In this document: in pieces, positions 32,406 to 41,362 of the stretch
Numbering within the stretch: position 1 is the first letter of the stretch
How the letters are laid out: each line of letters begins with the position of its first letter
From: JAWKMZ01 sp041391965
Lineage (GTDB): Bacteria > Bacteroidota > Bacteroidia > Flavobacteriales > Flavobacteriaceae
DNA length: 64,000 nucleotides
Assembly (NCBI GenBank): GCA_041391965.1
Contig: JAWKMZ010000009.1
Span: forward strand, 1 to 64,000
Reading direction: 5' to 3'
Notes under the pieces: generated by a model
Told to the model about the DNA's origin: nothing
The model's database searches: none
Seen by the model: only the letters and a program-made list of their open reading frames with translations
Program-made: the position numbers and the translations under genes

Positions 32406-33758
32406 TTAAGCTACTGCTTTTCTATTTTTACCGGTTTTCATTAAGCCATCATAGTGTTTGTTCAACAAGTAAGAGTTTACTTGTTGCATAGTATCTATTG
32501 CAACTCCTACTAAAATTAATAATGATGTACCTCCAAAAAATAATGCCCAACCTTGTTGTACGCTCATCAATTTAACTACGATTGCTGGGAACACAGCTAT
32601 CAGAGCCAAAAATATAGAGCCTGGTAAGGTAATTTGTGACATTATTTTATCTAAATATTCAGAGGTTTCAGTTCCTGGTCTAATTCCTGGAATGAAGCCA
32701 CCACTACGTTTTAAGTCATCAGCCATTTTATTGGTTGGTACTGTAATTGCTGTATAGAAATACGTAAAGATGATAATTAATAAAGCAAAAACTAAGTTGT
32801 ACCAAAACCCAAAAATATCAGAGAATTGTGATTGCATCCATTGTCCAACATCACTTGTACCAAACGATTTACCAATTAAACCTGGTACAAACATAATGGC
32901 TTGTGCAAAAATGATTGGCATTACACCAGATGCATTTAATTTTAATGGTAAAAATTGACGTGATCCAAAGACATTTTTCTCATAACCACCAGATGCGGTA
33001 CGTCTTGCATACTGAACGGCAATTTTACGAACTGCCATAATCAACATGATTGATAGTAAGATGATAACGAACCAGATAACTAATTCAATTAAAATCATCA
33101 TTAATCCACCATTTCCGCCACCTTCCATTCTTGAAGCGTAGTTTTGTACAAAGGATGATGGGAGTCTTGCAATAATACCAACCATAATCAATAATGAAAT
33201 ACCATTACCAATTCCTTTGTCAGTTATTTTTTCGCCCAACCACATTGCAAATACGGTTCCTGTAACTAAAATAATTACTGAAGACACGTAAAACATAGTA
33301 CCAGTACCTAATAAAAATGCTTCTTTTGGAATACCTAAAGAAGGTAAACTTACCAAATAACCTGGTGCTTGTACCAAACAGATACCAATGGTTAACCAAC
33401 GTGTAATTTGGGTTATTTTCTTTTGACCACTTGCGCCATCTTTTTGTAATTTTTGAAGATATGGAATAGCTATTCCCATTAATTGAACTACAATGGAAGC
33501 TGAAATGTAAGGCATAATACCTAATGCAAAAACTGAAGCTTTTGCAAAAGCACCACCTGTGAATGCGTTAAGCAATCCTAATAATCCTGAATTTGTATTA
33601 TTAGCCAACGCTTCTAATTGCGCAGCATCAATACCAGGTAAAACTACTTGTGCACCAAAACGATAAACCAAAAGCAAACCAAGCGTCAGCAAGATTCTAT
33701 CTTTTAGTTCCGTTATTTTCCAAACATTTTTTAAAGTTTCTATAAATTTCATCTTCAA
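32406..33758 (-). CDS. secY: Protein translocase subunit SecY
   Basis: A 450-residue inner-membrane channel protein with ten predicted helices, the core of the Sec translocon. It begins with the cytoplasmic helix TLKNVWKITELKDRILLTLG, has the plug region after LLNAFTGGAFAKASVFALGIMPYI and the loop PTNKMADDLKRSGGFIPGIRPG that contacts SecA and ribosomes. A second ATG two codons in (MKFIETL) is possible. It lies between rplO and infA as in other bacteria. Confidence 0.98.
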   Translation of the reverse strand: MKMKFIETLKNVWKITELKDRILLTLGLLLVYRFGAQVVLPGIDAAQLEALANNTNSGLLGLLNAFTGGAFAKASVFALGIMPYISASIVVQLMGIAIPYLQKLQKDGASGQKKITQITRWLTIGICLVQAPGYLVSLPSLGIPKEAFLLGTGTMFYVSSVIILVTGTVFAMWLGEKITDKGIGNGISLLIMVGIIARLPSSFVQNYASRMEGGGNGGLMMILIELVIWFVIILLSIMLIMAVRKIAVQYARRTASGGYEKNVFGSRQFLPLKLNASGVMPIIFAQAIMFVPGLIGKSFGTSDVGQWMQSQFSDIFGFWYNLVFALLIIIFTYFYTAITVPTNKMADDLKRSGGFIPGIRPGTETSEYLDKIMSQITLPGSIFLALIAVFPAIVVKLMSVQQGWALFFGGTSLLILVGVAIDTMQQVNSYLLNKHYDGLMKTGKNRKAVA

Positions 33759-33763
33759 GTGGC

Positions 33764-34216
33764 TTATAAAGTTACTACTTCTCCTCCTGCAGCTTCAATA
33801 GCAGCTTTTGCTGAAGCAGTAAATTTATGTGCAGATACTTTTAATTTTGATTTTAATTCTCCACGACCTAATATTTTTACTAAATCGTTTTTTCCAACTA
33901 CACCTAACTCTACTAAACCTATAAAATCTATCGTATCTTTAATTACTTTATCATCAACCAATTGTTGCAATTTGTCAAGGTTAACACCTTGGTACTCTAC
34001 ACGGTTGATGTTTGTAAATCCAAATTTAGGAACACGTCGTTGAAGTGGCATTTGTCCTCCTTCAAATCCAACTTTCTTAGAATAACCAGAACGTGATTTT
34101 GCTCCTTTGTGACCACGTGTTGCGGTACCACCTTTACCAGAACCTTGTCCTCTACCTATTCTTTTTCCTTGATTTTTAACTGACCCTTCAGCCGGTTTTA
34201 AATTATGTAATTCCAT
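33764..34216 (-). CDS. rplO: 50S ribosomal protein L15
   Basis: A 150-residue L15 with the typical glycine- and arginine-rich N-terminus (KPAEGSVKNQGKRIGRGQGS) and the C-terminal fold GRGELKSKLKVSAHKFTASA. It ends five bases before secY and follows rpmD by 13 bases. Confidence 0.98.
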   Translation of the reverse strand: MELHNLKPAEGSVKNQGKRIGRGQGSGKGGTATRGHKGAKSRSGYSKKVGFEGGQMPLQRRVPKFGFTNINRVEYQGVNLDKLQQLVDDKVIKDTIDFIGLVELGVVGKNDLVKILGRGELKSKLKVSAHKFTASAKAAIEAAGGEVVTL

Positions 34217-34229
34217 TACTTATGTTGTA

Positions 34230-34412
34230 TTATTTTGTTTCTTCAACAGAAACTAAATGTTTAACTTTATTAACCATACCAAGGATGTTTGGTGTAGCAT
34301 CATGTTCAACAACCTGACCGATTTTACGTAGCCCTAAAGATTCTAAAGTTCTTTTTTGGGTTTGTGTGCGGTTGATTGCGCTTTTTACTTTTGTTACTTT
34401 AATCTTTGTCAT
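34230..34412 (-). CDS. rpmD: 50S ribosomal protein L30
   Basis: A 60-residue L30 with the pattern KVTKVKSAINRTQTQKRTLE and GLRKIGQVVEHDATPNILGM. Size and place between rpsE and rplO are canonical. Confidence 0.97.
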   Translation of the reverse strand: MTKIKVTKVKSAINRTQTQKRTLESLGLRKIGQVVEHDATPNILGMVNKVKHLVSVEETK

Positions 34413-34423
34413 TATTGTACAGA

Positions 34424-34948
34424 TTAACCGTTAAATACTTTTTCAAGTGAAACTCCTCTATCTTTTGCAACAGAACCAGCATCTCTTAACTGTAATAAGG
34501 CATCAAATGTTGCTTTTACTACGTTATGTGGATTTGAAGAGCCTTGTGATTTTGATAATACGTCATGTACTCCAACGGCTTCCAAAACGGTTCTTACAGC
34601 ACCTCCTGCAATAACTCCTGTACCAGGAGCTGCTGGAATGATGTTTACTCTTGCTCCTCCAAATTTACCTTTTTGCTCATGTGGCAAGGTTTTTTTGATG
34701 ATAGGAACTTTTACTAAATTTTTCTTTGCGTCTTCAATGGCTTTAGCAATTGCTGTAGCAACGTCTTTAGATTTTCCTAAACCATGACCTACAACACCTG
34801 CTTCATCACCTACTACGACGATAGCAGAAAAACCGAATGCTCTACCTCCTTTGGTTACTTTTGTAACTCTTTGTACTCCAACTAAACGGTCTTTAAGATC
34901 TAGTCCACTTGGTTTTACTAACTCTGCGTTTTTATATTTTTGATACAT
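34424..34948 (-). CDS. rpsE: 30S ribosomal protein S5
   Basis: A 174-residue S5, important for decoding accuracy. The double-stranded RNA-binding part is LKDRLVGVQRVTKVTKGGRA and the second domain contains IPAAPGTGVIAGGAVRTVLE. It follows rplR by six bases. No change is apparent in the loop linked with spectinomycin resistance, though this was not compared with an alignment. Confidence 0.98.
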   Translation of the reverse strand: MYQKYKNAELVKPSGLDLKDRLVGVQRVTKVTKGGRAFGFSAIVVVGDEAGVVGHGLGKSKDVATAIAKAIEDAKKNLVKVPIIKKTLPHEQKGKFGGARVNIIPAAPGTGVIAGGAVRTVLEAVGVHDVLSKSQGSSNPHNVVKATFDALLQLRDAGSVAKDRGVSLEKVFNG

Positions 34949-34954
34949 AATGTC

Positions 34955-35311
34955 TTAGAATTTAAGTCCGCCTTCTCTAGCACCTTCTGCTAATGATTTT
35001 ACTCTTCCGTGATATTGGTATCCACCTCTGTCAAACGAGATAGTGTCTACACCTGCTTTTAAAGCTCTTTCAGCAATAGTTTTACCAACTAAGGTTGCTA
35101 TTTCTGATTTGGTTCCTTTTGAAGAGCTAATGTCTTTGTCTCTTGAAGATGCTGCAATAATAGTTTTACCAGTTACATCATCTACAATTTGAGCATAAAT
35201 TTCTTTATTGCTTCTAAATACAGACAAACGTGGTCTTGCTTCAGTTCCTGAAACGACTTTACGAATTCTGTTTTTGATTCTTAATCTTTTTTGGTTTTTT
35301 GTCAATGCCAT
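34955..35311 (-). CDS. rplR: 50S ribosomal protein L18
   Basis: A 118-residue L18 that helps bring 5S rRNA into the large subunit. It has RIRKVVSGTEARPRLSVFRS, YAQIVDDVTGKTI and the C-terminal FDRGGYQYHGRVKSLAEGAR. It lies 10 bases from rplF and six from rpsE. Confidence 0.98.
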   Translation of the reverse strand: MALTKNQKRLRIKNRIRKVVSGTEARPRLSVFRSNKEIYAQIVDDVTGKTIIAASSRDKDISSSKGTKSEIATLVGKTIAERALKAGVDTISFDRGGYQYHGRVKSLAEGAREGGLKF

Positions 35312-35321
35312 AACTTAACTA

Positions 35322-35864
35322 TTAAGCTGATTTACCTGCTTTTCTTCTTAATTCTTCACCAACAAACTTAACACCTTTTCCTTTGTAAGGTTCTGGTTTT
35401 CTAAAGCCGCGTATTTTTGCTGCAACTTGTCCAACCAATTGTTTATCAAATGAAGTTAATTTTATAATTGGATTTTTTCCTTTTTCAGAAACTGTTTCCA
35501 CTTTAACTTCTGGAGCAACATCTAAAATGATATTGTGTGAAAATCCTAAGGCCATGTCTAATTTTTGTCCTTGGTTTGAGGCTCTATAACCTACACCAAC
35601 CAATTCTAATTCTTTAGTCCATCCTTTAGATACACCTTCTATCATATTAAATATTAATGCTCTGTATAGACCATGTTTTGCTCTGTGATTTTTGCTGTCA
35701 GAAGGACGCTCAACAACTACATTGCCTTCTTCTACTTTTATATCTACATCAGTAAACGTTTGGGTTAACTCACCCAACTTACCTTTTACAGTAATAACGT
35801 TGTCTTTTACATCTATTGTAACTCCTTGTGGGATTGCTACTGGATTTTTACCTATTCTTGACAT
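35322..35864 (-). CDS. rplF: 50S ribosomal protein L6
   Basis: A 180-residue L6 made of two similar domains, located near the factor-binding site. It shows SRIGKNPVAIPQGVTI, VGVGYRASNQGQKLDMALGF and the C-terminal KPEPYKGKGVKFVGEELRRK. Confidence 0.98.
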   Translation of the reverse strand: MSRIGKNPVAIPQGVTIDVKDNVITVKGKLGELTQTFTDVDIKVEEGNVVVERPSDSKNHRAKHGLYRALIFNMIEGVSKGWTKELELVGVGYRASNQGQKLDMALGFSHNIILDVAPEVKVETVSEKGKNPIIKLTSFDKQLVGQVAAKIRGFRKPEPYKGKGVKFVGEELRRKAGKSA

Positions 35865-35879
35865 ATCTTCTTCTCTTTA

Positions 35880-36278
35880 TTAGTAAACGTAGCATAATAA
35901 TTCACCACCAACATTTTCTCTATGCGCTTGTTTTCCTGTCATTACACCGTGAGATGTTGAAACAATTGCAATTCCAAGTCCGTTAAGGATTCTTGGCATT
36001 TCGTTGGAGCTTGCATATTTACGTAAACCTGGTTTACTTAATCTTTGAATTTTTCTGATTACGGGTTCTTTGGTTTCTTTATTGTACTTAAGTGCTATTT
36101 TGATAGTGCCTTGTACTGAAGAATCATCAAACTTGTAACTTAAAATATATCCTTGGTCGAATAATATCTTAGTAATTTCTTTTTTCAGATTAGAAGCAGG
36201 AATTTCAACAACTCTATGGTTGGCTTTTACTGCATTTCTAATTCTGGTTAAATAATCTGCTATTGGATCTGTATTCAT
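35880..36278 (-). CDS. rpsH: 30S ribosomal protein S8
   Basis: A 132-residue S8, a primary 16S rRNA binder. It shows DPIADYLTRIRNAVKANHR and the C-terminal signature GIAIVSTSHGVMTGKQAHRE. In E. coli S8 represses the spc operon; no copy of its target was looked for here. It lies between rpsN and rplF. Confidence 0.98.
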   Translation of the reverse strand: MNTDPIADYLTRIRNAVKANHRVVEIPASNLKKEITKILFDQGYILSYKFDDSSVQGTIKIALKYNKETKEPVIRKIQRLSKPGLRKYASSNEMPRILNGLGIAIVSTSHGVMTGKQAHRENVGGELLCYVY

Positions 36279-36338
36279 TTGTATTAATTTGCGGTAGTGG
36301 TTTTTGGATTATTCCAAACCTTCAACCAATTTATAATT

Positions 36339-36608
36339 TTACCAGCTTGCTTTTTTTACTCCAGGGATTAATCCTTGGTTTGCCATTTCGCGTAACATTA
36401 CACGAGATATACCAAAAGTTCGAACATAACCTTTTGGTCTTCCTGTTAATTTACAACGGTTGTGCATACGTATAGGTGAAGCATTTTTTGGTAACTTTTG
36501 CAATGCTTCATAATCTCCAGCTGCTTTTAAAGCTTTTCGTTTTTCAGCATATTTAGCTACTGTTTTTGCTCTTTTAACCTCACGGGCTTTCATTGATTCT
36601 TTAGCCAT
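36339..36608 (-). CDS. rpsN: 30S ribosomal protein S14, long zinc-free form
   Basis: An 89-residue S14. This is the long form without the CxxC...CxxC zinc ribbon: only one cysteine (HNRCKLTGRPKG) is present. It ends with RVMLREMANQGLIPGVKKASW. It starts four bases after the rplE stop. Confidence 0.98.
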   Translation of the reverse strand: MAKESMKAREVKRAKTVAKYAEKRKALKAAGDYEALQKLPKNASPIRMHNRCKLTGRPKGYVRTFGISRVMLREMANQGLIPGVKKASW

Positions 36609-36611
36609 ATC

Positions 36612-37163
36612 TTAGTTCTTTTGAAAAGGTAATCCTAATTCGGTTAATAATGATTTTGCTTCTTTATCAGTGTCAGCAGATGTAACAAATGTTATGTCCA
36701 TTCCTGAAATTTTATTGACCTTATCAATATCAATTTCTGGGAATATAATTTGTTCTGTAATTCCTAAATTGTAATTACCTCTTCCATCAAATCCTGTTGC
36801 CTTAATTCCGTTAAAGTCTCTTACACGTGGAAGTGCAGAGGTCACTAAACGATCTAAAAACTCATACATTTGCTCTCCTCTTAAAGTAACACGAGCTCCA
36901 ATTGGCATGCCTTTACGTAATTTGAAGGTTGCGATGTCTTTTTTAGAAACCGTTGCTACAGCTTTTTGACCAGATATTTTAGTCAATTCTTCTACAGCGT
37001 GATCTACTAATTTTTTATCGGCAACAGCTTCTCCTACACCTTTAGATATAACTATCTTTTTAAGTTTAGGAACTTGCATTACGTTTTTATAACCAAATTC
37101 TTCTGTAAGAGCAGTAACTACTTTGTCCTTGTACTCTTGTTTTAATCTTGGAATGTAAGCCAT
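36612..37163 (-). CDS. rplE: 50S ribosomal protein L5
   Basis: A 183-residue L5 that binds 5S rRNA and contacts P-site tRNA. It shows YIPRLKQEYKDKVVTALTEE, MPIGARVTLRGEQMYEFLDR and GITEQIIFPEIDIDKV. It lies three bases from rplX and four from rpsN. Confidence 0.98.
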   Translation of the reverse strand: MAYIPRLKQEYKDKVVTALTEEFGYKNVMQVPKLKKIVISKGVGEAVADKKLVDHAVEELTKISGQKAVATVSKKDIATFKLRKGMPIGARVTLRGEQMYEFLDRLVTSALPRVRDFNGIKATGFDGRGNYNLGITEQIIFPEIDIDKVNKISGMDITFVTSADTDKEAKSLLTELGLPFQKN

Positions 37164-37165
37164 AA

Positions 37166-37477
37166 CTATATTACTTCATTAGATTTTTTTGAAAATCTTA
37201 CTTTTTTATCACCTTCCATTCTGTATCCAACACGTGTTGTTTCACCTTTTTTGTTCAAAAGGGAAAGGTTGGAAATTTGGATAGGTGCTTCTTTTTCAAC
37301 AATACCACCTTGTGGGCTTTGTGCGCTTGGTTTGGTATGTTTCTTTACCATGTTCACTGCTTCTACAATGGCTTTGTTCTTATCTTTTAATACTTTAAGC
37401 ACTTTACCTTCTGAACCTTTATGGTCTCCAGCAATAACTCTAACAGTATCTCCTGATTTTATTTTAAACTTTGTCAT
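37166..37477 (-). CDS. rplX: 50S ribosomal protein L24
   Basis: A 103-residue L24, an early assembly protein. The KOW motif is VRVIAGDHKGSEGKVLKV near the N-terminus. Two ATG codons are possible: one at 37489, coupled to the rplN stop as TAATG, and one at 37477 (MTKFKIKSGD), which matches the usual L24 N-terminus and is chosen here. Confidence 0.94.
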   Translation of the reverse strand: MTKFKIKSGDTVRVIAGDHKGSEGKVLKVLKDKNKAIVEAVNMVKKHTKPSAQSPQGGIVEKEAPIQISNLSLLNKKGETTRVGYRMEGDKKVRFSKKSNEVI

Positions 37478-37488
37478 CTTATAAGTCA

Positions 37489-37857
37489 TTAAAGCACTTC
37501 AGGTGCTAATGATACAATTTTCATGAATTGTTTATCACGAAGTTCTCTTGCAACAGGTCCAAATACACGTGTTCCTCTCATTTCTCCTTGCGGATTTAAT
37601 AGGACACAAGCGTTGTCATCAAATCTTATATAAGATCCGTCTGGACGTCTTACTTCTTTTACAGTACGTACCACAACTGCAGTTGAAACTGCTCCTTTTT
37701 TAACGTTTCCGTTAGGAGTAGCATCTTTTACTGAAACTACAATTTTGTCACCTACAGAAGCGTATCTTCTTTTAGTACCACCTAGAACGCGGATAGTTAA
37801 AACTTCCTTGGCTCCAGTGTTATCTGCTACTTTTAATCTTGATTCTTGTTGTAACAT
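37489..37857 (-). CDS. rplN: 50S ribosomal protein L14
   Basis: A 122-residue L14 at the subunit interface; it is the docking site of RsfS, which is also encoded in this window. It shows MLQQESRLKVADNTGAKEVL, the ACVLLNPQGEMRGTRVFGPV signature and REL near the end. Confidence 0.98.
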   Translation of the reverse strand: MLQQESRLKVADNTGAKEVLTIRVLGGTKRRYASVGDKIVVSVKDATPNGNVKKGAVSTAVVVRTVKEVRRPDGSYIRFDDNACVLLNPQGEMRGTRVFGPVARELRDKQFMKIVSLAPEVL

Positions 37858-37859
37858 AA

Positions 37860-38117
37860 TTACTTCGCTCTTTCAATTATTTCTACTAATCTCCAACATT
37901 TAGATTTACTTAAAGGTCGTGTTTCCATGATCTTTACTGTATCTCCAATATTACAGTCATTTGTCTCATCGTGTGCCACATATTTTTTTGTTTTCAACAC
38001 GAATTTTCCATACATAGGATGCTTTACTTTTTTAACTTCAGAAACCACAATAGATTTCATCATCTTGTTACTGGTAACAACTCCTATACGTTCTTTTCTT
38101 AAATTTCTATTTTCCAT
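37860..38117 (-). CDS. rpsQ: 30S ribosomal protein S17
   Basis: An 85-residue OB-fold protein. It shows RNLRKERIGVVTSNKMMKSI and GDTVKIMETRPLSKSKCWRL. It lies between rpmC and rplN. Confidence 0.98.
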   Translation of the reverse strand: MENRNLRKERIGVVTSNKMMKSIVVSEVKKVKHPMYGKFVLKTKKYVAHDETNDCNIGDTVKIMETRPLSKSKCWRLVEIIERAK

Positions 38118-38134
38118 CTTTCAGCGGAATACAA

Positions 38135-38326
38135 TTATTGTATGTCTCTTTTAGTTAACTCTGTTGCGATTCTTGCTACAGAACGTCTAACATTGCGTAA
38201 TTGAATTGGGTTCTCTAAAGGAGAGATTGCATGTGCTAATTTTAGCTCTGTATAACTCTTTTTAGTATCGCCTAATTTTTCTTGTAATTCAGCTGTAGAT
38301 AGCTGTATAATTTCTGATTGCTTCAT
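38135..38326 (-). CDS. rpmC: 50S ribosomal protein L29
   Basis: A 63-residue helical hairpin near the polypeptide exit tunnel. It shows MKQSEIIQLSTAELQEKLGD and the C-terminal NPIQLRNVRRSVARIATEL. It lies 13 bases from rplP and 17 from rpsQ. Confidence 0.97.
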   Translation of the reverse strand: MKQSEIIQLSTAELQEKLGDTKKSYTELKLAHAISPLENPIQLRNVRRSVARIATELTKRDIQ

Positions 38327-38339
38327 AATATCTTATGTA

Positions 38340-38765
38340 TTAAGCTTCGTAATCTCTTGCGATTAGGAATTTTGTTTTAACTGGTAGTTTTTGAGCTGCC
38401 AAACGTAATGCTTCTTTAGCAACTTCTAAAGGCACGCCTCCAACTTCAAACATAATTCTACCTGGTTTAACAATGGCTACCCAATATTCTACAGCACCTT
38501 TACCTTTACCCATACGTACTTCAAGAGGTTTCTTTGTAATAGGCTTATCTGGAAATATTTTAATCCAAAGTTGACCTTCTCTTTTCATATAACGAGTAGC
38601 TGCAATACGAGCTGCTTCAATTTGACGCGATGTTAAAAACATACCTGTTTCATGAACAGATTTAATTCCAAACATTCCGTTTGAAAGCTCATGGCCTCTT
38701 CCAGAATTTCCTTTCATGCGGCCTTTTTGCTGCTTACGGAATTTTGTTTTTTTAGGTTGTAACAT
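38340..38765 (-). CDS. rplP: 50S ribosomal protein L16
   Basis: A 141-residue L16 next to the A-site tRNA. It shows MLQPKKTKFRKQQKGRMKGN and PITKKPLEVRMGKGKGAVEY. The arginine that is hydroxylated in E. coli L16 lies in a similar region (R-M-G-K-G-K-G), but modification cannot be inferred. Confidence 0.98.
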   Translation of the reverse strand: MLQPKKTKFRKQQKGRMKGNSGRGHELSNGMFGIKSVHETGMFLTSRQIEAARIAATRYMKREGQLWIKIFPDKPITKKPLEVRMGKGKGAVEYWVAIVKPGRIMFEVGGVPLEVAKEALRLAAQKLPVKTKFLIARDYEA

Positions 38766-38784
38766 TTTTCTTTGTCTTTAAAAA

Positions 38785-39513
38785 TTACTTTCTGCGACGG
38801 GCTTTGTTGTTCCCTCCACGTTTTGGCGAATCTGAACTTTTTCCTCCTTGTTTTTTAGATAATCCTACAAGTGGAGAAAGTTCTCTCTTACCATATACTT
38901 CACCTTTCATAATCCATACTTTAACACCCAATCTACCATAGGTAGTGTGTGCCTCAACTAAAGCATAGTCAATATCGGCTCTAAAAGTTGATAATGGAAT
39001 TCTTCCTTCTTTATAATGTTCGCTACGTGCCATTTCTGCACCGTTTAAACGACCACTAATTTGAACCTTGATTCCTTCTGCATTCATACGCATCGTTGCT
39101 GCAATTGCCATTTTAATGGCGCGTCTGTAAGAAATACGGTTTTCTATTTGACGTGCAATGCTTGAGCCTACTAAAAACGCATCAAGTTCTGGTCTTTTAA
39201 TTTCGAAGATGTTCAATTGAACTTCCTTATCTGTAATTTTTTTAAGCTCTTCTTTTAACTTGTCTACCTCTTGACCGCCTTTTCCGATAATAATACCTGG
39301 TCTTGCAGTAGTGATAGTAACGGTTACAAGTTTAAGCGTACGCTCAATAATTACTCTACTCACACTTGCTTTTGATAAACGAGCATGAACGTATTTTCTA
39401 ATCTTATCGTCTTCTGCAAGTTTATCTCCATAATCATTACCACCATACCAGTTAGATTCCCATCCTCTGATAATTCCTAAACGATTTCCGATTGGATTTG
39501 TCTTTTGTCCCAT
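38785..39513 (-). CDS. rpsC: 30S ribosomal protein S3
   Basis: A 242-residue S3 at the mRNA entry site. The KH domain carries PGIIIGKGGQEVDKLKEEL, and the C-terminal domain shows GRLNGAEMARSEHYKEGRIP. A Lys/Arg/Gly-rich tail (SPKRGGNNKARRRK) closes the protein. Confidence 0.98.
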   Translation of the reverse strand: MGQKTNPIGNRLGIIRGWESNWYGGNDYGDKLAEDDKIRKYVHARLSKASVSRVIIERTLKLVTVTITTARPGIIIGKGGQEVDKLKEELKKITDKEVQLNIFEIKRPELDAFLVGSSIARQIENRISYRRAIKMAIAATMRMNAEGIKVQISGRLNGAEMARSEHYKEGRIPLSTFRADIDYALVEAHTTYGRLGVKVWIMKGEVYGKRELSPLVGLSKKQGGKSSDSPKRGGNNKARRRK

Positions 39514-39521
39514 ATCTCTAT

Positions 39522-39929
39522 TTAAGCTTGTGTGTTATTGTTAGCTCCAACTACTACTGTGACGTGGTTAGAACGTTTTCTTATTCTGTGCGCGCGACCT
39601 TGTGGTGCTGGACGTAATCTTTTTAACATTGCGCCACCATCAACTCGTATCTCTTTTACAAATAAATCAGCATCTTCAATAGTTGCATTTTCATTTTTGG
39701 CTTGCCAATTAGCTATTGCTGATAACAACAATTTTTCTAGACGACGCGATGCTTCTTTAGAACTAAATTTTAAGATATTTAGAGCCATTTCTGCTTTTTG
39801 ACCTCTTACCAAATCTGCTACTAAACGCATTTTTCTTGGTGAGGTAGGACAATTATTAAGCTTTGCAAATGCAACTTGCTTTTTGTCTTCTTTAATAGCA
39901 TCTGCCATTTGTTTTTTACGACTTCCCAT
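39522..39929 (-). CDS. rplV: 50S ribosomal protein L22
   Basis: A 135-residue L22 whose hairpin lines the exit tunnel. The core begins at about 21 (FAKLNNCPTSPRKMRLVADL) after an N-terminal charged extension, and the hairpin tip is near DGGAMLKRLRPAPQGRAHRI. Confidence 0.98.
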   Translation of the reverse strand: MGSRKKQMADAIKEDKKQVAFAKLNNCPTSPRKMRLVADLVRGQKAEMALNILKFSSKEASRRLEKLLLSAIANWQAKNENATIEDADLFVKEIRVDGGAMLKRLRPAPQGRAHRIRKRSNHVTVVVGANNNTQA

Positions 39930-39937
39930 AGCTCTAC

Positions 39938-40216
39938 TTATTTTTTACCTTTATTTTTAGCTCCAGCATGACCTCTAAATGATCGTGTTGGTGAAAATTC
40001 TCCTAATTTATGACCTACCATGTTCTCAGTTACATAAACTGGAACAAACTGACGACCGTTGTGAACTGCTATTGTTTGCCCAACAAAATCTGGCGAAATC
40101 ATAGAGGCTCTAGACCACGTTTTGATAACCGTTTTTTTGTTTGAAGCTACATTTTCTTCAACTTTTTTACTCAATTTATAATGGATGTAAGGTCCTTTTT
40201 TTAATGAACGTGCCAT
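39938..40216 (-). CDS. rpsS: 30S ribosomal protein S19
   Basis: A 92-residue S19 of the 30S head. It shows MARSLKKGPYIHYKLSKKVE, SRASMISPDFVGQTIAVHNG and KLGEFSPTRSFRGHAG. Confidence 0.98.
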   Translation of the reverse strand: MARSLKKGPYIHYKLSKKVEENVASNKKTVIKTWSRASMISPDFVGQTIAVHNGRQFVPVYVTENMVGHKLGEFSPTRSFRGHAGAKNKGKK

Positions 40217-40226
40217 ATTATCTCAA

Positions 40227-41054
40227 TTATTTCTTTCTACGTTCTACAATATACTTATTACTAGCTTTGGTTTTAGTACGTGTTCTATAACCTTTAGCTG
40301 GTATGCCTTTTCTTGATCTTGGATGACCTCCTGAAGCACGACCTTCACCACCACCCATTGGATGGTCAACAGGGTTCATTACTACTGGTCTTACTCTTGG
40401 TCTTCTGCCCAACCATCTGCTTCTACCTGCTTTACCAGATACTAATAACTGATGATCTGAGTTAGAAACCACACCTATGGTTGCCATACAATCTGCAAGT
40501 ATCAAACGGGTTTCTCCTGAAGGTAATTTTACGGTTGCAAATTTACCATCTCTTGCCATTAACTGAGCAAAAGCTCCTGCACTTCTTGCCATGATGGCTC
40601 CTTGCCCAGGACGCAATTCGATACAAGAAATAATAGTTCCTAATGGAATTTGACCCAACGGCATTGCATTTCCAATTTCTGGAGCAACTCCTTCTGCACC
40701 AGAAACTACATTTTGCCCAACTTGTAAACCATTTTGAGCAATGATGTAACGTTTTTCACCATCTTGATAATTCAATAAAGCGATAAAAGCGGTTCTGTTT
40801 GGATCGTATTGGATAGACGCAACTTGGGCAGGAATTCCTGTTTTGTTACGTTTAAAATCGATAATACGATACTTTCTTTTATGACCACCACCAGTGTAGC
40901 GCATGGTCATTTTTCCTTGACTGTTTCTACCACCAGATCTTTTGTTCGGAACGAGTAAACTCTTTTCCGGCTTATCAGTAGTGATGGCGTCAAATCCATT
41001 TACTACTCTAAAACGCTGAGCTGATGTGATTGGTTTTAATTTTCTTACTGACAT
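40227..41054 (-). CDS. rplB: 50S ribosomal protein L2
   Basis: A 275-residue L2, needed for subunit joining and peptidyl transfer. It shows GRNSQGKMTMRYTGGGHKRK, the RPRVRPVVMNPVDHPMGGGE region with the functionally important histidine, and a basic C-terminus. Confidence 0.99.
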   Translation of the reverse strand: MSVRKLKPITSAQRFRVVNGFDAITTDKPEKSLLVPNKRSGGRNSQGKMTMRYTGGGHKRKYRIIDFKRNKTGIPAQVASIQYDPNRTAFIALLNYQDGEKRYIIAQNGLQVGQNVVSGAEGVAPEIGNAMPLGQIPLGTIISCIELRPGQGAIMARSAGAFAQLMARDGKFATVKLPSGETRLILADCMATIGVVSNSDHQLLVSGKAGRSRWLGRRPRVRPVVMNPVDHPMGGGEGRASGGHPRSRKGIPAKGYRTRTKTKASNKYIVERRKK

Positions 41055-41064
41055 TTTAGTCTAA

Positions 41065-41355
41065 TTACATGTTACTATATAAATCAATAGTTTCCCCTTC
41101 CGCCAGTTGTACAATTGCTTTTTTAACAGCATTTGTTTTACCATGTTGAATCCCAGTTTTTGTAAACTTGGTACTTCTATCTGGACGGACATTTATAGTA
41201 CGAACTTTTTCAACAGAAACGCCATAAGCAGCTTCCACCGCTTTTTTGATTTCTACCTTGTTCGCCTTTGTGTTCACTTGGAAGCTAAAGCAGTTATTAA
41301 CTTCGCTGTTAGCTGTCGCTTTTTCAGTGATAATAGGTTTAATTAAGATACTCAT
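41065..41355 (-). CDS. rplW: 50S ribosomal protein L23
   Basis: A 96-residue L23 at the tunnel exit, where trigger factor and SRP dock. It shows IKPIITEKATANSEVNNCFS and KAVEAAYGVSVEKVRTINV. It lies seven bases from rplD. Confidence 0.98.
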   Translation of the reverse strand: MSILIKPIITEKATANSEVNNCFSFQVNTKANKVEIKKAVEAAYGVSVEKVRTINVRPDRSTKFTKTGIQHGKTNAVKKAIVQLAEGETIDLYSNM

Positions 41356-41362
41356 GGTTTCC

